Part shown: one piece after another, positions 43,491 to 51,823 of the stretch
How positions within the stretch are numbered: the first letter of the stretch is position 1
Layout: every line of letters begins with the position of its first letter
Source of the DNA: Subtercola boreus
GTDB lineage: Bacteria; Actinomycetota; Actinomycetes; Actinomycetales; Microbacteriaceae
DNA: 64,000 nucleotides
Direction of reading: 5' to 3'
Assembly: GCF_006716115.1 (NCBI RefSeq)
Contig: NZ_VFOO01000001.1
Location: 2,790,001-2,854,000, forward strand
Made by a program: the position numbers and the translations under genes
Notes under the pieces: model-generated
What the model saw: the letters and a program-made list of their open reading frames with translations, nothing else
What the model was told of the DNA's origin: nothing
The model's database searches: none

Positions 43491-44261
43491 TCAGTCGTTG
43501 CGACTGGAGGAGATCTTTCCGGACGCCCAGCGGATTCCGCTCCGCGGAGCGTGCTTGATGACGAACATCAGGAACTGGAAACGGCGCGACGGTATCGAGA
43601 GCACCTTGCCCTTCTCCACGTCGCGGAGGCACGTCGCGACCAGTTCGTCGACGTCGACCCAGAGGAATTTCGGGATGGACGACTCCCGGATGCCCGCCCG
43701 GGAGTGGAACTCGGTCTTCACCCAGCCGGGGCAGAGCGTCGTGACCTGCACGCCCGAACCGCGGAGCTCGACGGAGAGCCCCTGGCTGTAGGAGGCCACC
43801 CACGCCTTGACGGCCGAATAGCTGCCCATCATGACGAACCCGGCCACGCTCGACACGTTCACGATCGTCCCGGAGCCGCGCGAGCGCATCGCACGCCCCG
43901 CTGCGGCGCCCAGCATGAGCACCCCACGCACCATGACGTCGATCGCCTTCTCGTGGGGTGTCGTGTCGACGGCGAGCAGGGAGGTGTGCACACCGAAGCC
44001 GGCGTTGTTCACCAGCATGCCGATGGGCGACGAGGCATCTTCGAGACGCGCGGCAACCCGCAGCACGTCGGCGCGGTCGCCGAGGTCGGCCGAGATCGTC
44101 TCGACCTCGATGCCGTATTCTGTGCGCAGCGACTCGGCCGTCTCGGCGAGCCTGGACTCGTCGCGTGCGACGATGACCAGGTTGTCACCCCGGTTTGCCA
44201 GTGCGCGCGCGAACGCCGCACCGATACCCGAGGTGCCGCCCGTGACCATTGCCGTAACCAT
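43491..44261 (-). CDS. SDR-family oxidoreductase
   Basis: 256 aa short-chain dehydrogenase. Nucleotide motif TGGTSGIGAAFA, NNAGFGVH, catalytic Ser in NVSSVAGF and YxxxK in YSAVKAWVASYSQ. Its place in the lipid divergon suggests it could reduce the keto group of acyl- or alkyl-DHAP, but the substrate is not shown by the sequence. ATG 44261 lies seven bases after TATCGT (44269-44274, minus strand). ATG 44249 is an alternative. Confidence 0.88.
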   Translation of the reverse strand: MVTAMVTGGTSGIGAAFARALANRGDNLVIVARDESRLAETAESLRTEYGIEVETISADLGDRADVLRVAARLEDASSPIGMLVNNAGFGVHTSLLAVDTTPHEKAIDVMVRGVLMLGAAAGRAMRSRGSGTIVNVSSVAGFVMMGSYSAVKAWVASYSQGLSVELRGSGVQVTTLCPGWVKTEFHSRAGIRESSIPKFLWVDVDELVATCLRDVEKGKVLSIPSRRFQFLMFVIKHAPRSGIRWASGKISSSRND

Positions 44262-44265
44262 GGCA

Positions 44266-44318
44266 ATCACGATACGTGATGGCGACGAACCACCGATGCA
44301 CTTTTGTATGAACGCTCA
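44266..44318. promoter_or_regulatory. operator-like palindromes in the divergent lipid promoter
   Basis: ATCACG-ata-CGTGAT (44266-44280) overlaps the -10 of the SDR gene. TGAACGCTCA (44309-44318) is a quasi-palindrome typical of TetR-type sites on the rightward side. Both lie in the 83-bp gap between the SDR and the first ferritin-like gene, so one regulator could control both arms. No regulator gene is adjacent. Confidence 0.5.
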
Positions 44319-44344
44319 CTTCCTCTGCCCGACCGGAGAACCCC

Positions 44345-45160
44345 ATGACCTCTGACTTCGACATCCGCGAATACACCCGCACGGCCGCGGGCAGCCATGA
44401 GGCGACCCTGCCGCTCGCGGCGTTCGCCGAGCATCCGCTCACCGAGCAGACGCTGCAGACGCTCAGCTACCTCCGCGACCTCGAGGACTTCACGATGCAC
44501 CACATGCGCGACGTGCTGGTGACCCCGAGCCACAAGGACGCCCGGCTCACCGCGTTCCTCGCGACCTGGGCGTTCGAGAAGTTCTGGATCGCGGATGCGT
44601 TCGACCGCATCATCGCCGTGCACCAGGACTTCACCCCCGCCACACACCGGGCCCGCTCGGGCGTCGTGCGCTTCGCCCGCGAGGCGATCGACCGGGTCTC
44701 ACCGATCGTCACGGCCATCCGGTCGAACCTGATCGGCGAGGACATCATCGCCGGTCACGTCACGCGGGGTTACATCGACGAACTCGTCAGCCGGGTGGCC
44801 TACTCCCAGCTGGCGAAGAACGACCCGAACGAGGCGCTGGCCGAGGTGCTTACGGGCTTCCAGGCGCTCCGCGACAGGCATCTGCAGTTCTTCGAAGGCG
44901 AAACCGTCCGAAGACTGGAAGAATCGGTATCGGCTCGGAAGCTCACCAGGTCGTCGCTTCGGCGCTCGTGGGTGCCGACGGGCACGCACGAGCAACCGAT
45001 CCAGGAGACCCGATTGATGATGAAGTACGTGTTCAGTGACGCCGAGGGGCGCGCTGGAGTCTCCACTGTCGACCGGGGCATCGACGCCCTTCCGGGCCTC
45101 AGGGGGCTGGGTCTCCTGGCGAGGGCGACCAGGCACTACGGCGTGCGGGCCACCGCGTGA
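44345..45160 (+). CDS. ferritin-like paralog lacking di-iron ligands
   Basis: 271 aa four-helix-bundle protein, clearly paralogous to 49889-50686 (shared MRDxLVTPSHxD block). Aligned ligand positions: E47 kept, K79 in place of E77, I82 in place of H80, E146 kept, R176 in place of E171, H179 kept. Three of six ligands are lost, so a di-iron centre is unlikely. It may act as a partner of the active-type paralog or as a regulatory subunit. GGAGAA precedes the ATG. First gene of the rightward lipid operon, overlapping the next by 4 bp. Confidence 0.75.
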   Translation: MTSDFDIREYTRTAAGSHEATLPLAAFAEHPLTEQTLQTLSYLRDLEDFTMHHMRDVLVTPSHKDARLTAFLATWAFEKFWIADAFDRIIAVHQDFTPATHRARSGVVRFAREAIDRVSPIVTAIRSNLIGEDIIAGHVTRGYIDELVSRVAYSQLAKNDPNEALAEVLTGFQALRDRHLQFFEGETVRRLEESVSARKLTRSSLRRSWVPTGTHEQPIQETRLMMKYVFSDAEGRAGVSTVDRGIDALPGLRGLGLLARATRHYGVRATA

Positions 45161-47499
45161 CCGCGCCGGAGACGTCGTTCAGCCCGCTCGAGGGCCAACA
45201 CATCATGCTCACCGGCGCCACCGGCTTTGTCGGCCAGGCGATCCTCGAGAAACTGCTGGCGGACTACCCGACCACGCGCATGACCCTGCTGATCAGGCCG
45301 AAGGGTTCCCTCACCGGCGAGGCCCGGCTGAAGAGCCTGCTGCGGAAGCCGGTCTTCTCGAAGTGGCGTGAGCGTGTCGGCCAGGAGGAGGTCGACCGAG
45401 CGATGACGGAGCGCATCTCCGTGATCGAGTCGAGCATGGGATCGGTCGCGGGGCTCCCCGCCGACCTCGACGTCCTCATCCACAGCGCATCGACCGTGTC
45501 GTTCGACCCGCCGATCGACGAGGCCTTCAAGACCAACGTCGGCGGTGCCGTCGGCCTCTATGAGGCGCTGCTGGCCACCGGCAGCGACCCGCACGTCGTG
45601 CACGTGTCGACGGCCTACGTCGGCGGTATCAACAAGGGCACCGCCGTCGAGGCGAGCCTGAAGCACTCGATCCAGTGGCGTGACGAGATGGCTGCCGCAC
45701 TGGCCGCCCGGGTCACCGTCGAGGCCTCCTCGAGGCGCCCCGAGGTGCTCCGCAAGATGATCGCCGACGCGAAGCTCGACAACGGCAAGGTCGGGCCGCA
45801 TGCGGTCGCCGTCGCCGCCGAGATCGGCCGCACGGAGTGGGTCACGAAGCGCCTCGTCGACTACGGGCGCACCCGCGCGCAGAGCGTCGGCTGGGCCGAC
45901 GTCTACGCCCTGACGAAGTCGATGAGCGAGCGGGTCGCCGAGGAGCTCTGGGCCGGCAACGGCCACCGTCTCTCCGTGGTTCGCCCCGCGATCATCGAGA
46001 GCGCCCTGAAGCACCCCTTCCCGGGCTGGATCGACGGCTTCAAGGTGGCGGATCCGCTGATCATCGCCTACGGCCGCGGGCTGGTGCCCGAGTTCCCGGG
46101 GCTGCCCGACAGCATCCTCGACATCATCCCCGTGGACATCGTCGTGAACGCCACCCTCGCGGTCGCGGCGAACCCGCCTGCTCCCGCCGACCCCAAGTAC
46201 TTCCACCTCTCCTCCGGTGGCCGCAATCCGCTGACGTTCCGGGAGATCTACGAGAACGTGCTGAAGTACTTCCGCGCGAACCCGATCCCCGACGAGCAGC
46301 GCGGCCACATCCGCACTCCCTACTGGGACTTCCCCGGCGCCCGGGCGATCGCCCGCAGCCTCCGCACCGGCGAGCGCGCGAACAAGCTGCTGCAGCGCAC
46401 CCTGCTCCGGCTGCCCTCCACCCAGACCACCCGCAGTTTCATGCGGCAGGCGTCCGCCCGGCAGACCGACCTCGAACTGCTCCGCGCGTACAGCGACCTG
46501 TACCAGAACTACACGCAGGCCGAGATCATCTACGACGACTCGCGGACGGCCGAGCTCAACGAGCAGTTGCCGCAGGATGCCCGGCAGACGTTCGGCTTCG
46601 ATGCCACCGAGATCGACTGGGACCACTACCTGCAGGAGGTGCACTTCCCGGCGGTCACGACGCTGATGCGCACCTTCAGCTCCCGTCCCCGCGCGAAGGT
46701 GCAGGCCCCGAAGCCGCTTCCCGAGAACCCCGAAGCAGTCGCGTTCTTCGACCTCGAGGGCACCGTGCTCGCGTCGAACATCGTCGAGCAGTACCTCTGG
46801 GTGCGGCTCGCCAGCCTCGACCGCGCGAAGTGGCCGCAGGAGCTCGCGAACCTGTTCGGCTCGCTCCCCCGCTACCTCGCCGCCGACCGCCGCGACCGGG
46901 GCGAGTTCATCCGCACGTTCTACCGCCGGTACGAGGGGGTCGACGAGCAGGCGCTCCGCGACCTGATCCATGACACCGTCGGCGACGTGCTGCTGCAGCG
47001 GATCCGCCCCGAGGCCGTGCGCCAGATCCGCAAGCACCGTGAGGCGGGGCACCGCACCGTGCTCGTCACCGGGGCCATCGACGTGCTGGTGGAGCCGTTC
47101 GTCACCCTCTTCGACGAGGTCGTGTCGAGCCACATGCACTCGAAGGACGGCATCTGGACCGGGCATCTCTCAAAACCCCCGCTCGTCGACGAGGCCCGGG
47201 CCGCCTGGCTCCGCCTCTACGGCACGCGCGAAGGCGTCGACCTCTCGAAGTCGTACGCCTACGGCGACAGCATCGCCGACCGGTCCTGGCTCGAGCTGGT
47301 GGGGAACCCCCAGGCCGTGAATCCGGATGCCGCGCTGTTCCAGCACGCGACCCAGAAGCACTGGCGCATCCACCAGTGGAGCGACCACAACCACAGCCGG
47401 ATCGACACCCTCGGCGAACTGCTGCGCGGCGACACCGTGCAGCGAACCTCCTCCATCCCGGCCCTCGGCCCGAGCCCGAAAGAAACCACCCATGAGTAG
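45157..47499 (+). CDS. fatty acyl-CoA reductase-like SDR fused to HAD-IB hydrolase
   Basis: 780 aa fusion. Residues 1-400: extended SDR of the male-sterility/fatty-acyl-reductase type, TGATGFVG (19-26), STAYVGG, Y250xxxK254 in YALTKSMSE. This fold makes fatty aldehyde or alcohol from acyl-CoA/ACP. Residues about 525-745: HAD-IB domain with FFDLEGT, where nucleophile D532 is followed by E534 instead of the usual Asp, then VTGAID and YGDSIADRSWL. GTG start overlaps the preceding stop by 4 bp. A thioester- or lipid-phosphate role for the HAD part is inference. Confidence 0.85.
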   Translation: MTAPETSFSPLEGQHIMLTGATGFVGQAILEKLLADYPTTRMTLLIRPKGSLTGEARLKSLLRKPVFSKWRERVGQEEVDRAMTERISVIESSMGSVAGLPADLDVLIHSASTVSFDPPIDEAFKTNVGGAVGLYEALLATGSDPHVVHVSTAYVGGINKGTAVEASLKHSIQWRDEMAAALAARVTVEASSRRPEVLRKMIADAKLDNGKVGPHAVAVAAEIGRTEWVTKRLVDYGRTRAQSVGWADVYALTKSMSERVAEELWAGNGHRLSVVRPAIIESALKHPFPGWIDGFKVADPLIIAYGRGLVPEFPGLPDSILDIIPVDIVVNATLAVAANPPAPADPKYFHLSSGGRNPLTFREIYENVLKYFRANPIPDEQRGHIRTPYWDFPGARAIARSLRTGERANKLLQRTLLRLPSTQTTRSFMRQASARQTDLELLRAYSDLYQNYTQAEIIYDDSRTAELNEQLPQDARQTFGFDATEIDWDHYLQEVHFPAVTTLMRTFSSRPRAKVQAPKPLPENPEAVAFFDLEGTVLASNIVEQYLWVRLASLDRAKWPQELANLFGSLPRYLAADRRDRGEFIRTFYRRYEGVDEQALRDLIHDTVGDVLLQRIRPEAVRQIRKHREAGHRTVLVTGAIDVLVEPFVTLFDEVVSSHMHSKDGIWTGHLSKPPLVDEARAAWLRLYGTREGVDLSKSYAYGDSIADRSWLELVGNPQAVNPDAALFQHATQKHWRIHQWSDHNHSRIDTLGELLRGDTVQRTSSIPALGPSPKETTHE

Positions 47500-49054
47500 A
47501 CCAGGCTTCGTTCTGAGCGTCGACGCGCAGACACCTCCGCTCGTCGTGTTCCAGGGCGAGAAAGTGCTGCTCGAGCGGCTTCCGATCGGTGCGAGCGTGC
47601 TGTACCCGCCCGAGGCACTGCAGGGCATCCGTTCGCTCGACGAGGCGATCGGCCGTGCGCTCGACAGCCCCGTCGACAGCGAACCGCTCAGCGCGCTCCT
47701 GACGCGCGGCTCACGCGTCACGATCGTGTTCGAAGACCTCTCGCAGCCGGTGACGAGCCGCACGGCTCCGGATGTCCGCCAGCGCGTCATCGAACAGGTT
47801 CTCGAGCGGGCCGCCCTGGCCGGCGTCGACGACGTCGAGCTCATCGCCGCCACCGGTCTCCGTCGCCGCCTCACCGCGCTCGACCTGCAGCGTGTGCTCG
47901 GCGAACGGGTCTACGCCTCGTTCGCGCCCGACCATGTGCGGAGCCACGACGCCGAAGCAGAGTCCCTGGCGACCGTCGGCGAACTGGCCGACGGCACCCC
48001 GATCGAGGTCAACGGTCGGGTCGCGTCGAGCGACCTGGTGATCTCGGTGCGGCTCGCGACAGCGGTCGGCAACGAGGGTGCGGCGGCCGTCGCCACCAAG
48101 CTGATCGGCGCGAGGACCGCCCGGGCGCGCGGATCGTTCGCGGCCCGGAGCGCGGCAGCTGCCGCCAGCGGCGCGGCCACGGATACCGATGCGTTCGACG
48201 GCCTCGTCGACACCATCGGCGACCGGGCCCGCGTCTTCACCGTCGACGTCACCCTCACCCCCGAGCCCACCGGCCCCGCCTCCGCCTTCCTCAGCAAGCG
48301 CGAGAAGGAGTGGAGCCTCACCGACCGCGCCCTCTCCGCCGGTCTCCAGGCCGCCACACGGGTGCTCCCGTCCCGCGCGCGGGTCGGTCTCGCGCAGGTC
48401 TCGGGCGTCGGCTACGGCGTCACGTCGGTCGTCGCGGGCAAGCCCAGCTCCGTGCATCCACTGACCGAGGCGTTCCTCGCACAGCAGCAGGTCGGCCAGT
48501 TCGACAGCCCCGCGGATGTCGCGCTGTTCGGCATCCCGAACCCGGGCTCCATCGGCTCGAGCCTGAACCCGGTGACGGCAGCCGCACTGGGCCTCGGCCA
48601 GATCTTCACCGGTTCGACGGCGGAGCCCGTGGTGCGCGCGGGCGGCACGGCAATCTTCTACCACCCGCTCACCCCGTGGTTCCATCCCCTGCACGACCCG
48701 GCCTACATCGACTTCTTCGCCGAGGTGCTCAGCCAGAGCATCGACCCGGCCGTGATCTCCGAGCAGTACGAGGAGAAGTTCGCCGCCGACCCGTGGTACC
48801 GGCACGTCTACCAGACGAGCTACGCGAACCATGCGCTCCACCCGTTCCACTCCTGGTACTCGGCGGCCCCGGCCATCGCGCACCTCGGCGACGTCATCTT
48901 CGTCGGCGGCGACCACGGCGCGACCAGACGCCTCGGCTTCAAGGCGGCCTCGACCCTCGCCGATGCGCTCGAAATGGCATCGGACTCCGTCGGGCTCAAC
49001 CCGTCGATCACTTACGTGCACGGCGCACCGGTGAGCGTCTCCGAGGTCAGCTGA
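47492..49054 (+). CDS. LarA-like (lactate racemase/DUF2088 domain) protein
   Basis: 520 aa. The N-terminal half resembles LarA: TIVFEDLSQPV, IAATGLRRRLTALD, VRSHDAEAES and VRLATAVGNEG. LarA proteins normally carry a nickel-pincer cofactor and racemise or epimerise 2-hydroxy acids. The ATGTHR His of LarA is Arg here (ATGLRR), so chemistry may differ. The C-terminal part is His-rich (FHPLHDPAYIDFF, HALHPFHSWY). It sits between the reductase and an acyltransferase, overlapping both genes (8 bp and 1 bp). Its role in the lipid operon is unknown. Confidence 0.75.
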   Translation: MSRPGFVLSVDAQTPPLVVFQGEKVLLERLPIGASVLYPPEALQGIRSLDEAIGRALDSPVDSEPLSALLTRGSRVTIVFEDLSQPVTSRTAPDVRQRVIEQVLERAALAGVDDVELIAATGLRRRLTALDLQRVLGERVYASFAPDHVRSHDAEAESLATVGELADGTPIEVNGRVASSDLVISVRLATAVGNEGAAAVATKLIGARTARARGSFAARSAAAAASGAATDTDAFDGLVDTIGDRARVFTVDVTLTPEPTGPASAFLSKREKEWSLTDRALSAGLQAATRVLPSRARVGLAQVSGVGYGVTSVVAGKPSSVHPLTEAFLAQQQVGQFDSPADVALFGIPNPGSIGSSLNPVTAAALGLGQIFTGSTAEPVVRAGGTAIFYHPLTPWFHPLHDPAYIDFFAEVLSQSIDPAVISEQYEEKFAADPWYRHVYQTSYANHALHPFHSWYSAAPAIAHLGDVIFVGGDHGATRRLGFKAASTLADALEMASDSVGLNPSITYVHGAPVSVSEVS

Positions 49055-49746
49055 TGCCGCGTCTGGCGCTCCGCCTCGCCGTCACACCGGCCGTGCACGG
49101 GCTCGAGCACGTCACGGAGTCCGACGGGCCGTTCATCTTCGTGGCGAACCACCCGTCGGCGCTCGACGAGGCGCTGGTGCGGGATGCCCTGCGGGGCGTC
49201 ACCACGAGACTGGTCTCTGTGGCGGTCGAGCCCCGGGCCGGCATCCGCGGACTCGTCGACCACGCGTTCAGCCTCCGCTCGGCCAGCCGCCTCGGCACCC
49301 TGCTGAAGAGCGGAACGAGTGTGCTGCTCTTCGCCGAGAAGAACCGCACGGACGATGGATCGCTCGCTCCGCTCGATCTCGGGGCGGCCGCCCTCGGCAT
49401 CCGCACGGGGGTTCCCCTGGTGCCGGTGTCGCTGCTCGGCACCTTCCGGGCGCTCCCGCCGTGGCGCACCACCGTGGAACCGGGGCGGCCCCGCGTCTCC
49501 GTGCTGTTCTCCCGACCAATCCGCGCGGGCTCCGGCGACGAACTCTCCACAGTGACCGACGAGCTCGCCCAGGCGATCTCCACCGGACTGGCCGAGGAAT
49601 CACGAGGCTGGTACGGTGCTCTCCGGTCGCAGGCCGACGGAGCAGCTCCTGCCGGGTCCGACGGGCAGCCCGAAGCCGGCTGGCGGCGGATGTGGAAGGC
49701 GACTGCGACACCGACCGGACCCGACAGACGCCGAGTGTGGCAGTAG
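49054..49746 (+). CDS. PlsC-like acyltransferase, divergent motif III
   Basis: 230 aa. Motif I is NHPSALD (H33, D38), so the catalytic pair is present. Motif III is FAEKNRT where the family usually has FPEGTRS, and PLVPVSLLG is motif IV. It is therefore a divergent acyltransferase, possibly for an unusual acceptor. It starts inside the stop of the LarA-like gene (TGATG). The C-terminal 40 residues are Gly/Pro/Asp-rich and outside the fold. Confidence 0.8.
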   Translation: MPRLALRLAVTPAVHGLEHVTESDGPFIFVANHPSALDEALVRDALRGVTTRLVSVAVEPRAGIRGLVDHAFSLRSASRLGTLLKSGTSVLLFAEKNRTDDGSLAPLDLGAAALGIRTGVPLVPVSLLGTFRALPPWRTTVEPGRPRVSVLFSRPIRAGSGDELSTVTDELAQAISTGLAEESRGWYGALRSQADGAAPAGSDGQPEAGWRRMWKATATPTGPDRRRVWQ

Positions 49747-49777
49747 GAACCGAGCAGTTCAGCCAGTGTGGCAGCAA

Positions 49778-49805
49778 TTGTCAGATTCACCCCGCACAAT
49801 AGTTA
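49778..49805 (+). promoter_or_regulatory. promoter before the second ferritin-like gene
   Basis: TTGTCA (49778-49783) and TAGTTA (49800-49805) with a 16-bp spacer form a good vegetative promoter in the AT-richer gap after the acyltransferase. It would give a leader of about 75 nt and independent expression of the ferritin-like gene and lipid kinase. Confidence 0.5.
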
Positions 49806-49844
49806 AAACCCCACCCGCCAGAACTTGGCACTTTTCAGAAACAG

Positions 49845-49880
49845 GAGGATGAGGAACCGCCCGGTGACGGGCACATCCTC
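49845..49880 (+). promoter_or_regulatory. leader hairpin masking a Shine-Dalgarno-like site
   Basis: GAGGAT (49845-49850) pairs with ATCCTC (49875-49880), with an inner GCCCG-gtga-CGGGC stem (49859-49872). The left arm is the only good GGAGG in the leader and lies about 40 bases before the ATG at 49889, which has no site of its own. Folding may bring GGAGG close to the start codon or hide it. Confidence 0.4.
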
Positions 49881-49888
49881 AAGCGCCC

Positions 49889-50686
49889 ATGGCCTTCGAC
49901 ATCGACAACTACACGAAGACTTCGAAGAACGTCGCCTGGGAAGACCTCGATTTCGAGACGTTCCGAACGAATCCCCTGCCGGAGGACACGCTGCGCGTGA
50001 TCCGCTACATGGCCGACGTCGAATACCACACCGTCTGCTACATGCGTGACATGCTCGTCACCCCGTCGCACCGCGACAAAGACGTGACCGGGTTCATGAC
50101 GATGTGGAACCGCGAGGAGTTCTGGCACGGTGAGGCCCTCGCCGACGTGCTCCGCATGCACAACATCGAGCTGGAGTTCGACGAGCTGAAGTCGAAGCGC
50201 CTGAAGCTCGGCTGGAAGGACCGCATCGATCCCGTGAAGCAGTCCGTGCTCTCGAACCTCGTCGGCAAGGACTTCATCGCCGTGCACATGATCTGGGGTG
50301 CCGCCAACGAATGGTCGGCTGTCGCCGCCTACAAGCGCCTCGCCGAGATCGAGGGCCACCCTGTGCTCGCCGAACTGCTGAAGCGCATCGCCATGCAGGA
50401 GGCCCGCCACGTGGCGTTCTACGCCACCCAGGCCCGCGAGCGCCTCGGCAAGAGCGTCCTCGCCCAGAAGTTCGCCCGGTTCGCTCTCGGCAAGTTCTGG
50501 GGACCGGTCGGATCGACGATCATGGACCAGACCGAGGTCAAGCATGTGATGGGCCACATCTTCGGTGGCATCGACGGCCGGAAGGCCATCAACGCCATCG
50601 ACGCCCACATCGCGAAGATGCCCGGGCTCAAGGGCCTCACAATCGTCGCCGACTCGCTCGACGGCCACGGCATCGCCGCGGTCTGA
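49889..50686 (+). CDS. ferritin-like di-iron protein (acyl-ACP desaturase-like ligand set)
   Basis: 265 aa soluble helical bundle. Candidate iron ligands: E45 (ADVEYH), E77 and H80 (EEFWHGEAL), E141 (ANEWSA), E171 and H174 (QEARHVAFY). This E-ExxH-E-ExxH spacing matches acyl-ACP desaturases and related di-iron oxidases, whose motifs are EENRHG and DEKRHE. It probably uses O2 on a lipid substrate, possibly making a double bond or oxidising a chain, which is inference. Paralog of 44345-45160. Confidence 0.8.
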   Translation: MAFDIDNYTKTSKNVAWEDLDFETFRTNPLPEDTLRVIRYMADVEYHTVCYMRDMLVTPSHRDKDVTGFMTMWNREEFWHGEALADVLRMHNIELEFDELKSKRLKLGWKDRIDPVKQSVLSNLVGKDFIAVHMIWGAANEWSAVAAYKRLAEIEGHPVLAELLKRIAMQEARHVAFYATQARERLGKSVLAQKFARFALGKFWGPVGSTIMDQTEVKHVMGHIFGGIDGRKAINAIDAHIAKMPGLKGLTIVADSLDGHGIAAV

Positions 50687-50707
50687 CCCGGTGAGCTGAG
50701 CGCCGAC

Positions 50708-51823
50708 GTGTCCGCTCCGGGGGGAGTATCGGGAGAGGCCGCACGGCCGAGGGCCGCCATCGTCTACAACCCGACGAAGGTGAAGGCCAAACGGCTCCGC
50801 GCCATGGTCGAGGCGATGGAGGCCGAGAAGGGCTGGGCTCCGTCACTCTGGGCCGCCACGACGGTCGAGGACCCCGGCCACGACGCGGCGCTCCGCCTGC
50901 TGGAGTCGGCGCCCGCCGTCGTGATCGCCGCGGGTGGCGATGGCACGGTCAGCGCTGTCGCCCAGGCGCTCACCCACCAGGAGGTGCCGCTCGGCATCCT
51001 CCCGACCGGCACGACCAACCTCTTCGCCCGCGCCCTCGGGCTGCCGCTCGGCGTCATCGGCCTTCCGTTCGTCAACGCGCGGAAGGCGCTGCGTGCGGCG
51101 TTCAGCGAGACCGTGCGCACGGTCGACGTGGGCCGGGTGGATGCGGTACTCGAGTCGGGCGAGACGATCAGCCGCGCGTTCACGGTGATGGCGGGCATGG
51201 GCGTCGATGCCCAGATGGTGGTGAACACCTCGCCGAAGGGCAAGGACACTCTCGGCTGGACCGGGTATGTCGGCGCGATCCTCGACTCTTTCGTGCGCAA
51301 CCGGCGGTTCGACCTCAGCTACACGCTCGACGGTGTCGCACTGCCCGAGACGCCCGCGCACACGATCGTGCTCGGCAATGCTGGTGTGCTGCCGGCGGGC
51401 ATCCGGATGATCCCCGGCGCCCTGATCGACGACGGACTGCTCGACGTGGTGGTGCTGAGCCCCCTCGGGGCCGGCGAGTGGGCACGGGCCATCCACTGGT
51501 TCTGGCGCACCAACACCACCTACCTTCCGCGGAAACCCGACGCGCGCGCCGCTGCCGACGGCTCGGCCCCGGTGACGACCTCGTCGGTGCGCCACGCGCG
51601 GGCGACCGGAGTGACCTTCGCCGTGACCGAGGCGCAGGACTTCGAGATCGACGGGGAGCACCTCGGCCGGGTGTTGTCTGCCACGGCGTGGATCGAGGCG
51701 GGGGCACTTCGCGTGCGCGGCTCGGTCGGCGGCGTTGCATCGTCTGCGTCGAGCCAGCCCGCTGCCGAAGCGAGCGCCGCATCTTCCCGTTCGGGAGGAA
51801 CACAGCCCACGTCAGCCGAATAG
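50708..51823 (+). CDS. diacylglycerol kinase family lipid kinase
   Basis: 371 aa DAGK_cat protein. ATP site GGDGTVSAVAQAL, then LGILPTGTTNLFARALGLP and a C-terminal substrate lobe ending IDGEHLG. It phosphorylates a lipid alcohol such as diacylglycerol or an alkyl-acylglycerol. It starts 21 bp after the ferritin-like gene, so it is probably co-transcribed. The C-terminal 30 residues are Ser/Ala-rich and disordered. Confidence 0.9.
   Translation: MSAPGGVSGEAARPRAAIVYNPTKVKAKRLRAMVEAMEAEKGWAPSLWAATTVEDPGHDAALRLLESAPAVVIAAGGDGTVSAVAQALTHQEVPLGILPTGTTNLFARALGLPLGVIGLPFVNARKALRAAFSETVRTVDVGRVDAVLESGETISRAFTVMAGMGVDAQMVVNTSPKGKDTLGWTGYVGAILDSFVRNRRFDLSYTLDGVALPETPAHTIVLGNAGVLPAGIRMIPGALIDDGLLDVVVLSPLGAGEWARAIHWFWRTNTTYLPRKPDARAAADGSAPVTTSSVRHARATGVTFAVTEAQDFEIDGEHLGRVLSATAWIEAGALRVRGSVGGVASSASSQPAAEASAASSRSGGTQPTSAE

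Noticed and set aside
45136-47166. 676-codon open frame on the minus strand
   Set aside because: Shadow of the acyl-reductase/HAD fusion. Composition is Asp/Arg/Val-rich and shows no motif.
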